Part shown: positions 1 through 9,755 of the stretch, piece by piece
Numbering within the stretch: the first letter of the stretch is position 1
How the letters are laid out: each line of letters opens with the position of its first letter
Assembly (NCBI RefSeq): GCF_019931215.1
Contig: NZ_JAIOUB010000001.1
Location: 1,085,955-1,149,954, forward strand
Reading direction: 5' to 3'
Source of the DNA: Alcanivorax limicola
GTDB taxonomy: Bacteria; Pseudomonadota; Gammaproteobacteria; Pseudomonadales; Alcanivoracaceae
DNA length: 64,000 bases
Program-made: the position numbers and the translations under genes
The notes under the pieces: generated by a model
The model's input: the letters and a program-made list of their open reading frames with translations, nothing else
Told to the model about the DNA's origin: nothing
Database searches by the model: none

Positions 1-37
1 CCAGCTCTTCGGCGAGCTGCGCTACGGTGTATGTCAC
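1..37 (-). CDS. lpxD: LpxD N-terminus (partial, runs off the left edge)
   Basis: Only the first 12 codons are inside the window. Reading the minus strand from a GTG at 37 gives (M)TYTVAQLAEEL, which matches the start of UDP-3-O-acylglucosamine N-acyltransferase, the lipid A enzyme that adds the second hydroxyacyl chain. A purine-rich GAAGAGAA lies just upstream as ribosome-binding site. Its position directly after skp is the standard bamA-skp-lpxD order. Identification rests on this short peptide plus synteny. Confidence 0.8.
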   Translation of the reverse strand, partial: MTYTVAQLAEEL

Positions 38-57
38 AGTCGTTCTCTTCAGGATAA

Positions 58-561
58 CTACTTCAGCTGCTGGTTGAGACGCTGCGTGACATCACGGGTA
101 ATATCCAGCTCCGGCTTCACATACACCATGGCCTGAGCACTGATCACCATATCCAGACCACGCGCCTGGGCCACTGCTTCAATGGCCTGCAGCAACTTGG
201 GCTCCATGCTCTCCAGCAGTTCCTGACGGTCATTGTTGACCCGGCGCTGCAAGCTCTGCTGCAGGGTCTGGAACTCAAGGCCCTTGGCCTCGCGATCGTC
301 GGTCAGCTTTTCCCGCTCCTGCCGCGACATGGTCATGCCATCACGCTGCATTTTCTCTTCGATCTTGCCGATCTCGTCCCGCAGCGTGCGCAAGCGGCGG
401 CTTTCGGTTTCCAGCGATGCCTCGAGTCGTGCATTCCGGCTTTTCACCTCTTCGGTTTCTACCAATGCCTGCATCGGGTCGATCACTGCGATTTTCTGGT
501 CTGCAACGGCCAGCAAAGGCAGCATCAGCAGGGCGAAGAGTGCGGTTCTCATTGTTGTCAT
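58..561 (-). CDS. skp: Periplasmic chaperone Skp/OmpH
   Basis: This is a 167-residue exported protein with a short hydrophobic signal peptide ending near AVADQ and then the family signature QKIAVIDPMQAL. A long charged coiled-coil follows (about residues 35-125), as in the tentacles of the Skp trimer, which holds unfolded outer-membrane proteins for BamA. Four candidate ATGs occur within 18 nt. The AGGAG motif abuts the first one at 567, so the third (561), six nt from the motif, is the best start. The gene begins 3 bp after the bamA stop, so the two are cotranscribed. Confidence 0.92.
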   Translation of the reverse strand: MTTMRTALFALLMLPLLAVADQKIAVIDPMQALVETEEVKSRNARLEASLETESRRLRTLRDEIGKIEEKMQRDGMTMSRQEREKLTDDREAKGLEFQTLQQSLQRRVNNDRQELLESMEPKLLQAIEAVAQARGLDMVISAQAMVYVKPELDITRDVTQRLNQQLK

Positions 562-570
562 CATCATCTC

Positions 571-2925
571 CTAAAAAACCTGGCCCAGCGAGAACTGGAA
601 GAATTCGGTGTCATCACCGCTCTGCTTGTTCAACGGCCGGGCAATATTGAAGCTGAGCGGTCCGATTGCCGTCAGCCATGTCAAGCCGATACCACCGGCG
701 TAACGTATTTCATCCACGTCGAAATCAGACCGCAGATTCTCGATTTCAGTTTCAAACACCTGGCCCCCGTCGACGAAGAAGAAGGTCCGGACATTTCTGC
801 TCTCCGGGGCAAAGGGCGTCGGGAAGATCAATTCCAGACTCCCCTCTACCAGCAAGTTACCACCCAGCGGATCCGGATCCGGGTCCACTACCGGCGGGTT
901 CTGCAACTCGAACACCGCTGCGGGCGAGCGCGGGCCAAGGGTACGTGAGCGATAACCCCGCACCGACCCTATGCCGCCGGCATAGAAGTTCTCGAAGAAT
1001 GGCAGCACTCGCTGATTGCCGTAGCCGTCACCATACCCCAGATCACCACGTGCCCGCAGCGTCCAGTCTCCACCAACGGGGAAGTAACGCTGCCCGTTCC
1101 AGGTCACCTTGTAGAACAGATAGTCACTACCCGGTACAGCGGCTTCAGCACCCAGCACTTGCGACCAGCCCCGGTCAGGCAAAATACCACGGTTCAGCGT
1201 GCTCTTCTGCCAGGACGCATTGGCCTTGAACAGATTGAACTCGTATCCCTTGGCCTCCAGGAACCGCAGGATGTCCACCGCAACGAAATTACCAACGGTC
1301 AGCTCGATATTGTCAAAACCGACACCAAAGTCCAGGCGCGAGGTTTCCGAGATCGGGTAACCATAGTTCACGGCGCCACCAAGACGGTCAGCCGCATAGG
1401 AGGCCACCGTGGCACGGCTGAAATCGATCTTCGAGTAATAGAGGCTGAAGCCACGGCTCACGCCATCGAGTGTGTAATAAGGATTGAAGTGGGAAAAACT
1501 GTAACTTTCCCGGATATCACTGCGGCTCAGCGCAAACGACACCCGGTTACCGGTGCCCATGAAATTGTTCTGGCTGATGCTGGCGCCGAAAATAAACCCG
1601 CTGGCCTCAGAATAACCCACGTTGGCACCAATGGATCCGGAGGGTTGCTCCTCGACGGTATAATCCACATCGACCAGATCCTCGGCACCCACCACGCGCG
1701 GTGTCTCGGCGTTGACCAGACCAAAATAGCCGAGCCGTTGCAGCCGCTGGCGAGACAGATCCACCAGGGCCGTGTTGGCCGGTGCGCCCTCGAACTGGCG
1801 CAATTCACGCCGCAGCACTTCGTCCTCGGTCTTGGCGTTACCGCTGAAATTCACCCGCCGCACATAGACCTTGCGACCCGGATCGACGAAAAAGGTAACG
1901 TCTACTGTCTCACCGTCTTCACTGACTTCAGGGAAATCATTCACCTCGGCAAAGGAATACCCCTCATTGCCCAGTCGGCGGGTCAGCAGATCCGCCGTGT
2001 AGGTAGACAGCTGCTGGGAAAATACCTGCCCCTCTTGCACCACCAGCAGTGGTTTCAGCTCTTCCTCATCAATCGGCAGGTCGCCCGCCAGCGTCACTTT
2101 GCCGACGCGATAGCGTTTGCCTTCATCCACATTGATGGTGATGTAGACATCCTTGCGATCTGGCGTCACACCCACCTGGGTGGATTCCATGGAGAAATTG
2201 ATATAGCCGCGATCAAGATAATAGGAGCGCAAGCGCTCCAGATCCCCGGACAAGCGCTCGCGCGAATAGCGGTGGCGGCTGCCGAAAGGCCACCAGGCGC
2301 GTCGCGGGCGTTGCTCGAAGATGCTGCGCAGTTCCTTGTCGGAGAACACCTCATTACCCACGATATTGATATCGCGAATGCGCGCCGGGTTACCTTCGTA
2401 GATGTCGATATTCAGCGCTACGCGGTTACGGGGCAGCGGCACGGACTCGGTTTCGATCTGGGCGTCGTAGCGCCCCTGGGACACATACTGACGCTGCAAT
2501 TCGCCGGCAATCATTTCCAGCGTGGAACGGCGAAAGACTTCCCCCTCGGCCAGCCCGGCATCCCGGAGCCCGGCGCGCAGGTTATCTTCATCAATGGAGC
2601 GGTTGCCCTTGATCTCCAGACGGGCAATGGAGGGGCGCTCGGACACGACGACAACCAGTTGATCGCCGTCGCGACCAATCTGCACGTCTTCAAAATCACC
2701 AGAGCCGTAAAGACGGCGGACTGCCTCTGCCACTTCACTGGTGCCAACCAGATCACCGGACTGGATAGGCAGGGCCGTGAATACCCGGTCAACGGGAAGG
2801 CGCTGCAGGCCCTCGACACGAATATCACTGACGCGGAACCGCTCGCTGGCCGCCGCCGTGGCCGCCCCGAAAGTCAATGTTGCCGCAAGCCAGGCGCTGG
2901 TCAGAATAACTAAAGCAAATCTCAT
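571..2925 (-). CDS. bamA: Outer membrane protein assembly factor BamA
   Basis: This 784-residue protein has a signal peptide (about residues 1-27) and five POTRA repeats starting at FRVSDIRVEGLQRLP near residue 30. The C-terminal 16-strand barrel carries the invariant VRGY motif of loop 6 at about residues 655-658 and ends in phenylalanine, the usual barrel signal. BamA inserts beta-barrel proteins into the outer membrane. The start ATG overlaps the rseP stop by 4 nt (ATGA), and skp follows after 3 bp, giving tight coupling of envelope genes. Length and motifs are normal for the family. Confidence 0.97.
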   Translation of the reverse strand: MRFALVILTSAWLAATLTFGAATAAASERFRVSDIRVEGLQRLPVDRVFTALPIQSGDLVGTSEVAEAVRRLYGSGDFEDVQIGRDGDQLVVVVSERPSIARLEIKGNRSIDEDNLRAGLRDAGLAEGEVFRRSTLEMIAGELQRQYVSQGRYDAQIETESVPLPRNRVALNIDIYEGNPARIRDINIVGNEVFSDKELRSIFEQRPRRAWWPFGSRHRYSRERLSGDLERLRSYYLDRGYINFSMESTQVGVTPDRKDVYITINVDEGKRYRVGKVTLAGDLPIDEEELKPLLVVQEGQVFSQQLSTYTADLLTRRLGNEGYSFAEVNDFPEVSEDGETVDVTFFVDPGRKVYVRRVNFSGNAKTEDEVLRRELRQFEGAPANTALVDLSRQRLQRLGYFGLVNAETPRVVGAEDLVDVDYTVEEQPSGSIGANVGYSEASGFIFGASISQNNFMGTGNRVSFALSRSDIRESYSFSHFNPYYTLDGVSRGFSLYYSKIDFSRATVASYAADRLGGAVNYGYPISETSRLDFGVGFDNIELTVGNFVAVDILRFLEAKGYEFNLFKANASWQKSTLNRGILPDRGWSQVLGAEAAVPGSDYLFYKVTWNGQRYFPVGGDWTLRARGDLGYGDGYGNQRVLPFFENFYAGGIGSVRGYRSRTLGPRSPAAVFELQNPPVVDPDPDPLGGNLLVEGSLELIFPTPFAPESRNVRTFFFVDGGQVFETEIENLRSDFDVDEIRYAGGIGLTWLTAIGPLSFNIARPLNKQSGDDTEFFQFSLGQVF

Positions 2926-4241
2926 GCAAACTGCCGCATCAGGTCGTTGTATATGGCGATGGACATGAGACCGAATACCAGCATCATGCCCACACCCTGC
3001 GCTGTAGCAAGAAAACGCTCCGACAGCGCCTTGCCCCGAATCATTTCCACCAGGGAAAATACAATCCAGCCGCCATCCAGCATCGGAATCGGCAGCAGAT
3101 TGATGATGCCCAGACTGACACTGAAAAATGCCAGGAACATCAGGAACGTCAACACACCGATGGCTGCAGTTTCACCTGCTGCCTGGGCAATGGTGATCGG
3201 CCCTCCCAGGGTTTTCACTGACAGATCGCCAGTAATCATTTTGCCTATCGCGCCGAGGATCATACTGGTCTGTTGGCCCAGACGCGAGAAAGCGGCAGGA
3301 ATTGCCTCCACCGGTCCGTAACGAATCTCTCGCAAGCCGCCAACCATGACACCGGCCCGCCCCAGCGTCTGGCCCTCTGCTTCCACAGCATCCGGGGTCA
3401 TCGCGATGCCGATGGTGCGACCACCACGCTGCACATCCAGCTGGAGCAGCTCGCCCGGTGCCTGACTGACGTGCTGTACCCACTCGCCCCAGGTTGCCAC
3501 CGGCTCGCCGTTCACCGCCGTGATGCGATCACCCTGCCGCAAACCTGCGCGATCCGCAGCACCGCCGCTGATCACCTCGCCCACCCGGGCCTGCAGTGCC
3601 TGCGGCGTGATGCCCAGCGCCGCCAACAGCGGCTGCTCCGGATCCCGCGCCCAGGCGGCGACCGGCAGGGCAACCTGACGGTCGCGGCCAGCAGCGTCTC
3701 GCACTGTCAGCGTCACATCCCGGTCATCGCCGACGTAGCCGAGCATGGCCATGCCGAACTGCTCCCAGGTCTTCACCTCACGAGTGCCAACACGGAGCAA
3801 TTCATCATCGGCCTGCAACCCGGCGCTGGCTGCGGCGGAATCCGGCGCGACATCGCCCACTACCGGCGCCATGCCAGTCTGACCGCCCATGAGGATGATC
3901 CAGTAGAGAAACACCGCGAGCACCAGATTCGCCGCCGGCCCGGCGGCGTAGGTCACGATGCGCTGCCAGGGCGGCTTGCCGGAAAACTCCTGATCTTCCT
4001 CACCCGGCGCTATGTCGCAATCACGACGATCCAGCGGCTTGACGTAGCCGCCCAATGGAATAGCACTCAGGATGAAATCAGTACCGGATTTGCTGCGCCA
4101 TGCCAGCAGGCGCGGACCGAACCCCACAGAGAATGTCAGCACCCGCACACCGAAGGCGCGCATGCTCAGATAATGACCATATTCGTGTATCGCCACGATA
4201 ATCACGATGGTGACCGCAAACGCCAGCAGCGTCATCAGCAT
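2922..4241 (-). CDS. rseP: Site-2 intramembrane metalloprotease RseP
   Basis: This 439-residue zinc protease cleaves anti-sigma factor RseA within the membrane to release sigma-E. The HExxH zinc motif is in the first membrane helix (HEYGH, residues 19-23; many homologues have HEFGH). Two PDZ domains fill the periplasmic middle (about residues 115-290). The second zinc-ligand motif LDGG is at about residue 388 in a late helix. The gene overlaps the dxr stop by 1 nt and the bamA start by 4 nt. Placement beside bamA and skp links the envelope-stress protease with its targets. Confidence 0.96.
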   Translation of the reverse strand: MLMTLLAFAVTIVIIVAIHEYGHYLSMRAFGVRVLTFSVGFGPRLLAWRSKSGTDFILSAIPLGGYVKPLDRRDCDIAPGEEDQEFSGKPPWQRIVTYAAGPAANLVLAVFLYWIILMGGQTGMAPVVGDVAPDSAAASAGLQADDELLRVGTREVKTWEQFGMAMLGYVGDDRDVTLTVRDAAGRDRQVALPVAAWARDPEQPLLAALGITPQALQARVGEVISGGAADRAGLRQGDRITAVNGEPVATWGEWVQHVSQAPGELLQLDVQRGGRTIGIAMTPDAVEAEGQTLGRAGVMVGGLREIRYGPVEAIPAAFSRLGQQTSMILGAIGKMITGDLSVKTLGGPITIAQAAGETAAIGVLTFLMFLAFFSVSLGIINLLPIPMLDGGWIVFSLVEMIRGKALSERFLATAQGVGMMLVFGLMSIAIYNDLMRQFA

Positions 4242-5488
4242 TACTGTGCCCTCTCAGAGACGTCTTTATGCTTCACCACTTTCGCCACCTTCACCGCGAT
4301 GTCGCGCGCCTGTCGCCGGGCCTGCGCATCCACCGCCATGACGGCCTCTACATCACTGCAGGCAGGCATCGCCGTGGTTGCCAGCGTCTGCTCGACCACC
4401 GCCGCAATGCCCGGAAAATCCAGGTGACCGGCCAGAAAGGCTGCCACGGCCACCTCGTTGGCGGCGTTAAGGACCGCCGTTGCCACACCGCCGGTATCCA
4501 TCGCTTCACGGGCCAGACGCAGGCACGGAAAGCAGGTCTCGTCCGGTGCCTCGAAATCCAGCCCGCCGAGGCGTGTGAAGTCCAGACGTTCGGCACCGGA
4601 GCGAATGCGCTCCGGCCATGCCAGAGCGCAGGCGATCGGCGTTTTCATGTCGGGCGAACCCAGCTGCGCGAGCACCGAACCGTCGTCATATTCGACCATG
4701 GAATGCAGCACGCTTTGCGGATGCACCACGACCTCTACCTGTGCGGGCGTCACCGCAAACAACCAGCACGCCTCGATCAATTCCAGCCCCTTGTTCATCA
4801 GGGTTGCGGAATCCACGGAAATTTTCGGCCCCATGCTCCAGTTCGGATGTCTGACCGCCTCGGCGGGCGTCACCCGGGCCAGTGCTTCAGCGTCCATACC
4901 CCGAAAAGGACCGCCGGATGCGGTCAGCAACAACTTGCTGACGCCACGCAACCGGTCACCCCCGGCCGGCAATCCCCAGGGCAGGCACTGGAAAATGGCA
5001 CTGTGCTCAGAGTCCACCGGGATCAATTCGGCACCACTGCGCCGCACCGCATCCATGAACAGCTGCCCGGTCACGACCAGGGCCTCTTTGTTTGCCAGCA
5101 AGATGCGTTTCCCCGCATCCACGGCGGCGAGCGTCGGATACACCCCGGCGGCGCCGACGATGGCGGCCACCACGGTATCCACGTCTGCGGCGGCGGCCAC
5201 CTGACACTGGGCTTGCGCCCCGGCCAGCACTTCGGTGTCTGACCCGAGGCCCCGGAGATGGTTCCTGAGGGCCTCAGCAGCCTGCTCATCCGCCAGCACG
5301 GCATAACGCGGCCGCCAACGCAGGCATTGCTCCGCCAGCGCTTCCCAGCGGTGGCCTGCGGTCAGGGCATAAACCTGATAGCGCTCCGGATGCAGCGCCA
5401 ATACGTCCAGCGTCTGCGTGCCGATACTGCCCGTAGCACCGAGAAGGGTAATCTGTTGCGGCCTGTTGCCCTTCGCCCCGGCACGCAT
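4241..5488 (-). CDS. dxr: 1-deoxy-D-xylulose 5-phosphate reductoisomerase
   Basis: This is the second enzyme of the MEP isoprenoid pathway, converting DXP to 2-C-methyl-D-erythritol 4-phosphate with NADPH. The 415-residue protein shows the nucleotide-binding GATGSIG motif (residues 17-23), the LLANKEALV block, the metal-binding [10 protein letters not shown] motif, and [17 protein letters not shown] with further active-site acidic residues. It overlaps the cdsA stop by 1 nt (TGATG) and the rseP start by 1 nt, so it sits in a translationally coupled operon. Its product feeds undecaprenyl phosphate synthesis by nearby uppS. Confidence 0.97.
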   Translation of the reverse strand: MRAGAKGNRPQQITLLGATGSIGTQTLDVLALHPERYQVYALTAGHRWEALAEQCLRWRPRYAVLADEQAAEALRNHLRGLGSDTEVLAGAQAQCQVAAAADVDTVVAAIVGAAGVYPTLAAVDAGKRILLANKEALVVTGQLFMDAVRRSGAELIPVDSEHSAIFQCLPWGLPAGGDRLRGVSKLLLTASGGPFRGMDAEALARVTPAEAVRHPNWSMGPKISVDSATLMNKGLELIEACWLFAVTPAQVEVVVHPQSVLHSMVEYDDGSVLAQLGSPDMKTPIACALAWPERIRSGAERLDFTRLGGLDFEAPDETCFPCLRLAREAMDTGGVATAVLNAANEVAVAAFLAGHLDFPGIAAVVEQTLATTAMPACSDVEAVMAVDAQARRQARDIAVKVAKVVKHKDVSERAQ

Positions 5489-6309
5489 CAGAAGCCCCCG
5501 GGCAAGCCGAGCCAGCTGATCGCGGCCAACGCCACCGGCAGTGCCGCCGTCACACTGTCAATGCGATCCAGCATGCCGCCGTGGCCGGGCAGTATGGTGC
5601 CGCTGTCCTTAACGCCGCGCTGGCGCTTGACCATGCTCTCGAACAGGTCACCCAGTACGGAGGCCAGCACGGTCAGGGCCGCCGCGATGAGCAACAACGG
5701 CAGCGCGGCAGACACCGGCGCCCAGATCGGCACCAGCGCGGCAACGGCCAGCGCCAGGATCACGCCACCGACCAGCCCTTCCAGGGTCTTGCCGGGGCTG
5801 ACCGACGGCGCCAGCTTGTGCCGACCAAACGCCCGGCCGGCAAAATAGGCGCCGGTATCCGCCGCCCAGACCCAGACCAGGATGAACAGCAGCGCCCAGG
5901 CGCCCGGCAGCCCCAGCACCCCCGCGCTCTGGATATGCACCACTGCCGCCCAGGAGGGCACCAGCAGCAACCAGCCAAGCAGCATCATGACCGGCAGGCG
6001 CGCCCAGCGCGCGGCGGTCGCCGGATAGGTCACCACCATCACCAACGCCAGCAGCCACCACAACGGCAGCAGCGTGTAGAGCCACTGCGGACGAAGCCAT
6101 TCTGCAAGCAGGCACAGCAGCCCCAGACTCGCCACCCAGAGCAGTCGCGTCGGTGTCGCCAGACGCCCCATCAGCGCAGACCATTCCCAGCCCGCTATCA
6201 GGAAGAAAACACCCGCCACCCAGGCAAACGCGGTGCGCTCCAGCAGAAACAGGGCCGCCAGTACGATCGGCAGCAGTACCAATGCGGTGATCACGCGCAG
6301 TTTGAGCAT
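5488..6309 (-). CDS. cdsA: Phosphatidate cytidylyltransferase CdsA
   Basis: CdsA makes CDP-diacylglycerol from phosphatidic acid and CTP, the branch point of phospholipid synthesis, in the inner membrane. The 273-residue protein is almost entirely hydrophobic helices. It carries the C-terminal CDP-transferase signature [21 protein letters not shown], continuing to [10 protein letters not shown], at about residues 216-252. The start codon directly follows the uppS stop (TAGATG), and the stop overlaps the dxr start. Order and length are as in Pseudomonas. Confidence 0.96.
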   Translation of the reverse strand: MLKLRVITALVLLPIVLAALFLLERTAFAWVAGVFFLIAGWEWSALMGRLATPTRLLWVASLGLLCLLAEWLRPQWLYTLLPLWWLLALVMVVTYPATAARWARLPVMMLLGWLLLVPSWAAVVHIQSAGVLGLPGAWALLFILVWVWAADTGAYFAGRAFGRHKLAPSVSPGKTLEGLVGGVILALAVAALVPIWAPVSAALPLLLIAAALTVLASVLGDLFESMVKRQRGVKDSGTILPGHGGMLDRIDSVTAALPVALAAISWLGLPGGF

Positions 6310-7047
6310 CTATATATCCTCCACCCTGCCACCAAAGCGACGCTGGCGACCGGCATAATCCGTCAGTGCGGCGGTCAGGGCCTGATCATCGAAATCGGGC
6401 CACAGAACCGGTGTAAAACAGAGCTCGCTGTAAGCGGCCTGCCACAACAGGAAATTGCTGATGCGGCATTCGCCGCCGGTGCGGATCAGCAGATCCGGCG
6501 GCGGCAGGTCCGACAGGCTCAGTTGCGCCGCCATGGCGTCCTCGTCAATGGCCTCTGCGGCCAGACGCCCTGCAGCCACTTCCTCTGCGAGATGACGCGC
6601 GGCACGTGTGATGTCCCATTGTCCGCCATAATTCACGGCGATCGCGACTGTCATACCGCCGTTGGCGGCTGTCAGCGCCTCCGATTCCGCCATGCCCCGC
6701 TGGAGATCGTCGCTGAAGGCGCTGCGCTCGCCGATAAAGCGCAGGCGCACACCGTTCTCGTGCAGCTCAGCGACCCGCTCTCCCAGAGCATGCAGGAACA
6801 GGCGCATCAGATGCTGCACCTCGTCTTCCGGGCGGCGCCAGTTCTCGGAACTGAAGGCAAACAGCGTCAACACCTCGACACCCCGTTCAGCGCAACGCCG
6901 GATCACGCCCTGAACCGCTGCCTCGCCGGCCTTGTGCCCTTCTGCACCGGGCAGGCCCCGGGCCCGGGCCCAGCGATTGTTGCCATCCATGATGATGGCA
7001 ATATGGCGTGGCAGTGCGGCTGCCACCGGCTGCTTCTGCTGTGTCAT
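6310..7047 (-). CDS. uppS: Undecaprenyl diphosphate synthase UppS
   Basis: This cis-prenyltransferase builds the C55 lipid carrier for peptidoglycan and O-antigen from IPP and FPP. The catalytic aspartate lies in HIAIIMDGNNRWAR near residue 21. The basic diphosphate-binding motif LIRTGGECRISNFLLWQ lies near the C-terminus. The ATG at 7047 is chosen; a GTG immediately before it (7050) is equally close to a weak AGGT. The frr terminator lies upstream, so this gene probably heads the uppS-cdsA-dxr-rseP-bamA-skp-lpxD unit. Confidence 0.96.
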   Translation of the reverse strand: MTQQKQPVAAALPRHIAIIMDGNNRWARARGLPGAEGHKAGEAAVQGVIRRCAERGVEVLTLFAFSSENWRRPEDEVQHLMRLFLHALGERVAELHENGVRLRFIGERSAFSDDLQRGMAESEALTAANGGMTVAIAVNYGGQWDITRAARHLAEEVAAGRLAAEAIDEDAMAAQLSLSDLPPPDLLIRTGGECRISNFLLWQAAYSELCFTPVLWPDFDDQALTAALTDYAGRQRRFGGRVEDI

Positions 7048-7090
7048 CACGATCTACCTGAAGGCTGCAGCGCCGGCATCACCTGCCGGA

Positions 7091-7118
7091 AACAAAACCG
7101 GGCTGACATGCAGCCCGG
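7091..7118 (-). terminator. Rho-independent terminator after frr
   Basis: On the minus strand an 8-bp perfect stem (CCGGGCTG / CAGCCCGG, 7098-7105 with 7111-7118) closes a 5-nt loop and is followed by TTTTGTTT. It lies about 45 nt past the frr stop and before uppS, separating the pyrH-frr unit from the uppS unit. Confidence 0.8.
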
Positions 7119-7162
7119 CCACCCACTCTACCGACAGGCCCGTTTCCACGGACCCGTGCCGG

Positions 7163-7720
7163 TCAGATGGACATCAGTTCTTCTTCCTTGGTCTTGAGCG
7201 CTTTATCCGCCTCAGCCACCATTTTATCGGTCAGCTGCTGGATCTGCTCTTCACCGTGGCGTGCCTCGTCTTCGGAAATTTCTTTCTCTTTCAACAGCTC
7301 TTTCAGATCGCTGTTGGCATCGCGACGCACGTTACGCAGTGCCACGCGCGCATGCTCGCACTCGGCGCGCACGACCTTGACCAGATCACGGCGGGTTTCT
7401 TCCGTCAACGGCGGCAGCGGCAGGCGAATCACGGTGCCGGCAGTGGACGGGTTCAGACCCAGATCGGATTTCATGATTGCCTTTTCGATGTCCGGCACCA
7501 GCTGCTTGTCAAACGGCGACACGATCAGGGTGCGCCCTTCTTCCACGCCGATGTTGGCCAACTGGGACAATGGCGTATCAGCGCCATAATAGGACACCGA
7601 GATCGTATCCAGCAGGCTCGGGTGAGCGCGCCCGGTACGCACACGCCGCAACGCCGTTTCCAGCGCTTCCAGGCTCTTCTTCATGCGCGATTCGGCATCT
7701 TTCCTGATTTCATCGATCAC
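7163..7720 (-). CDS. frr: Ribosome recycling factor
   Basis: Frr, with EF-G, splits post-termination ribosomes. At 185 residues it has the family length and the expected start [20 protein letters not shown]. The central block [11 protein letters not shown] and the hinge segment INVxxY-like region ([19 protein letters not shown]) are present, and the C-terminal helix ends [10 protein letters not shown]. It lies 59 bp downstream of pyrH in the usual order and is followed by a strong terminator. Confidence 0.97.
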   Translation of the reverse strand: MIDEIRKDAESRMKKSLEALETALRRVRTGRAHPSLLDTISVSYYGADTPLSQLANIGVEEGRTLIVSPFDKQLVPDIEKAIMKSDLGLNPSTAGTVIRLPLPPLTEETRRDLVKVVRAECEHARVALRNVRRDANSDLKELLKEKEISEDEARHGEEQIQQLTDKMVAEADKALKTKEEELMSI

Positions 7721-7779
7721 TTGCGAATCCTCTTCTCACTCGACTTTTTACTCGATTTCTCAATCAATCTGACCCAATC

Positions 7780-8532
7780 TTACCCGGTCTCTGCGCGGTC
7801 GGCTTCCACCAGGGTCCCTTCACTGCTCCCCAGCATCAGGCTCAACAACGCACCTTTCTTGTTCATGTTGAACACGCGCAACGGCATGCTGTGATCCTGG
7901 CACAGGCAGATGGCCGTAAGATCCATCACGCCCAGCTTCATTCTCAGCACATCATCATACGTCAGCCGGTCATAGCGTACCGCATCCGGATTCTTGACCG
8001 GATCGGAATCATACACACCGTCCACCTTGGTCGCCTTCAGCACCACATCGGCATTGATCTCGATCCCCCGCAGGCAAGCGGCAGAGTCGGTGGTAAAGAA
8101 GGGATTGCCGGTACCGGCGCAGAAAATCACCACTTCACCGTTCTTCAGATACCGGATCGCGTGGCGATGGTCATAGTGCTCCACCACCCCACTCATGGGA
8201 ATCGCGGACATCAGACGGGTACGAATATTCGAACGTTCCAGCGCATCGCGCAAGGCCAGGCCATTCATGACCGTGGCCAGCATGCCCATGTGGTCCCCGG
8301 CGACCCGATCCAGGCCGGCGGACTGCAATGCAGCACCGCGAAACAGGTTGCCGCCGCCGATGACCAGGCCGACCTGGACACCGATACCCACCAGCTGGCC
8401 GATCTCCAGGGACATGGCGTCCAGCACCTTGGGATCAATGCCGAAGCCTTCATCGCCAGCCAGCGCTTCCCCGCTCAGCTTCAGCAATATGCGGTTATAA
8501 CGCGGCGATCGGTCCTTGCTTGCACTGGGCAT
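7780..8532 (-). CDS. pyrH: UMP kinase PyrH
   Basis: PyrH phosphorylates UMP to UDP in pyrimidine synthesis; the bacterial enzyme is a hexamer of the amino-acid-kinase fold. The phosphate-binding [13 protein letters not shown] is near the N-terminus, with [10 protein letters not shown] and the uridylate-pocket motif [13 protein letters not shown] further in. The start at 8532 is preferred because GGAG lies 8 nt upstream. A longer reading from 8553 adds MSGGELD but that start has a poor ribosome-binding site. It is followed by frr. Confidence 0.96.
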   Translation of the reverse strand: MPSASKDRSPRYNRILLKLSGEALAGDEGFGIDPKVLDAMSLEIGQLVGIGVQVGLVIGGGNLFRGAALQSAGLDRVAGDHMGMLATVMNGLALRDALERSNIRTRLMSAIPMSGVVEHYDHRHAIRYLKNGEVVIFCAGTGNPFFTTDSAACLRGIEINADVVLKATKVDGVYDSDPVKNPDAVRYDRLTYDDVLRMKLGVMDLTAICLCQDHSMPLRVFNMNKKGALLSLMLGSSEGTLVEADRAETG

Positions 8533-8690
8533 ATCCAACTCTCCACCACTCATAAGATACCAGCCAACAGCTTGTGATTGCCTGATCAGACTTCGCTGGC
8601 GCCATGGTGTTCACCAGCGCCTGTGATGATGCGCTATTCGCCCGGTTATCGCCATCACTGTGACCTGTTTCCCGGGCGGAATGCACTTAC

Positions 8691-8727
8691 AAAAACGCCC
8701 TGCCGAACGGGGTCCGGCAAGGCGTTT
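8691..8727 (-). terminator. Rho-independent terminator of the rpsB-tsf operon
   Basis: An imperfect 12-13 bp stem (AAACGCCCTGCCG at 8693-8705 against CGGCAAGGCGTTT at 8715-8727) is followed on the minus strand by GTTTTTG. It lies 23 nt after the tsf stop and about 160 nt before the pyrH start, so pyrH probably has its own promoter in 8533-8690. I could not identify that promoter confidently. Confidence 0.85.
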
Positions 8728-8749
8728 GAGTTGACCGTCGCACGATGAA

Positions 8750-9631
8750 TCAGCCCTTGTTGACCTGGGCCATCACCTCAGCTGCGAAATCAGTCTCTTC
8801 TTTCTCGATACCTTCACCGACCACCAGACGCACAAAGCTCTGGATTTCGGCACCGGCGTCTTTCGCCAGCTTGCCAACGGTGGTGTTGGGATCTTTCACG
8901 AACGGCTGCTCGACCAGGCTGATTTCCTTGAGGAACTTCTGGATCCGGCCACCGAGCATCTTCTCGACGATTTCCGCCGGTTTGCCCGCCATATCAGGCT
9001 GTGCACGAATGATGTCTTTCTCGCGCTCCAGCTCCGCTTCCGGCACTTCGTTGGTGTTGACGACCATCGGGGCGACCGCTGCCACATGCATGGCCACGTC
9101 TTTGCCCAGCGCTTCATCACCACCTTTGAGGCCGACCAGCACACCGATCTTGCCGCCGTGTACATAAGCACCAATGGCCGTCTCGGCGGAGAGCAGCGCG
9201 CCGCGGCGAATCTGGATGTTCTCGCCGATCTTCTGGATCAGTGCCTCGCGGGCCTTTTCCACAGTGGCGCCATCTTCCAGCGTCAGCTCAGCGATTTTCG
9301 CTACGTCTGCCTCGCCTGCCGCCAGTGCAGCCGCAGCCACCTTGTTGGCAAAGCCCAGGAAGTTGTCGTCACGGGCAACAAAGTCGGTTTCGGAATTGAT
9401 TTCCACCATGATGGCGGTCTTGCCGTCATCACTGACCGCGACGGCGACAGCGCCTTCCGCAGCGGTGCGACCGGCCTTCTTGGCGGCCTTGGCCTGACCT
9501 GACTTGCGCAGGTCATCAATGGCGCGTTCGATATCGGCGTCGGCTTCGACCAGAGCCTTCTTGCACTCCATCATGCCCAGGCCGGTGCGTTCACGCAGTT
9601 CTTTCACCAGAGCAGCAGTTACAGCAGCCAT
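8750..9631 (-). CDS. tsf: Translation elongation factor Ts
   Basis: EF-Ts is the guanine-nucleotide exchange factor for EF-Tu. The 293-residue protein has the N-terminal UBA-like domain with [17 protein letters not shown] and the EF-Tu-contacting motif [12 protein letters not shown] near residue 80, followed by the core repeats. A GAGAGGTGA ribosome-binding site precedes ATG 9631. It follows rpsB with a 124-bp spacer that holds a GC-rich hairpin, a common arrangement for differential expression of the two products. Confidence 0.97.
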   Translation of the reverse strand: MAAVTAALVKELRERTGLGMMECKKALVEADADIERAIDDLRKSGQAKAAKKAGRTAAEGAVAVAVSDDGKTAIMVEINSETDFVARDDNFLGFANKVAAAALAAGEADVAKIAELTLEDGATVEKAREALIQKIGENIQIRRGALLSAETAIGAYVHGGKIGVLVGLKGGDEALGKDVAMHVAAVAPMVVNTNEVPEAELEREKDIIRAQPDMAGKPAEIVEKMLGGRIQKFLKEISLVEQPFVKDPNTTVGKLAKDAGAEIQSFVRLVVGEGIEKEETDFAAEVMAQVNKG

Positions 9632-9686
9632 GATTCACCTCTCTCAGCGGCATCCGTTGGCGGGACACCGGGTATGAAATTTGGAT

Positions 9687-9705
9687 GCGGGGGCCAAGCC
9701 CCCGC
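9687..9705 (-). terminator. GC-rich hairpin in the rpsB-tsf spacer (attenuator-like)
   Basis: A perfect 8-bp stem, GCGGGGGC / GCCCCCGC, with a 3-nt loop sits between rpsB and tsf. No T-run follows on the minus strand, so it is more likely a partial attenuator or RNA-processing/stability element than a full terminator. A second palindrome, CTTTTCCGGAAAAG, lies at 9716-9729. Confidence 0.5.
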
Positions 9706-9755
9706 ACCGGTACCGCTTTTCCGGAAAAGTGCTTTCCGGAATACGCCTGGCCGGA

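Noticed and set aside
1159-2913. 584-codon open frame antisense to bamA
   Set aside because: It lies wholly opposite a clear BamA gene, its translation has no recognisable motif, and such frames are expected from codon bias in GC-rich DNA.
5581-7197. 538-codon open frame across cdsA and uppS on the plus strand
   Set aside because: Shadow of two conserved genes; composition (Gln/Arg/His-rich) is typical of antisense reading.
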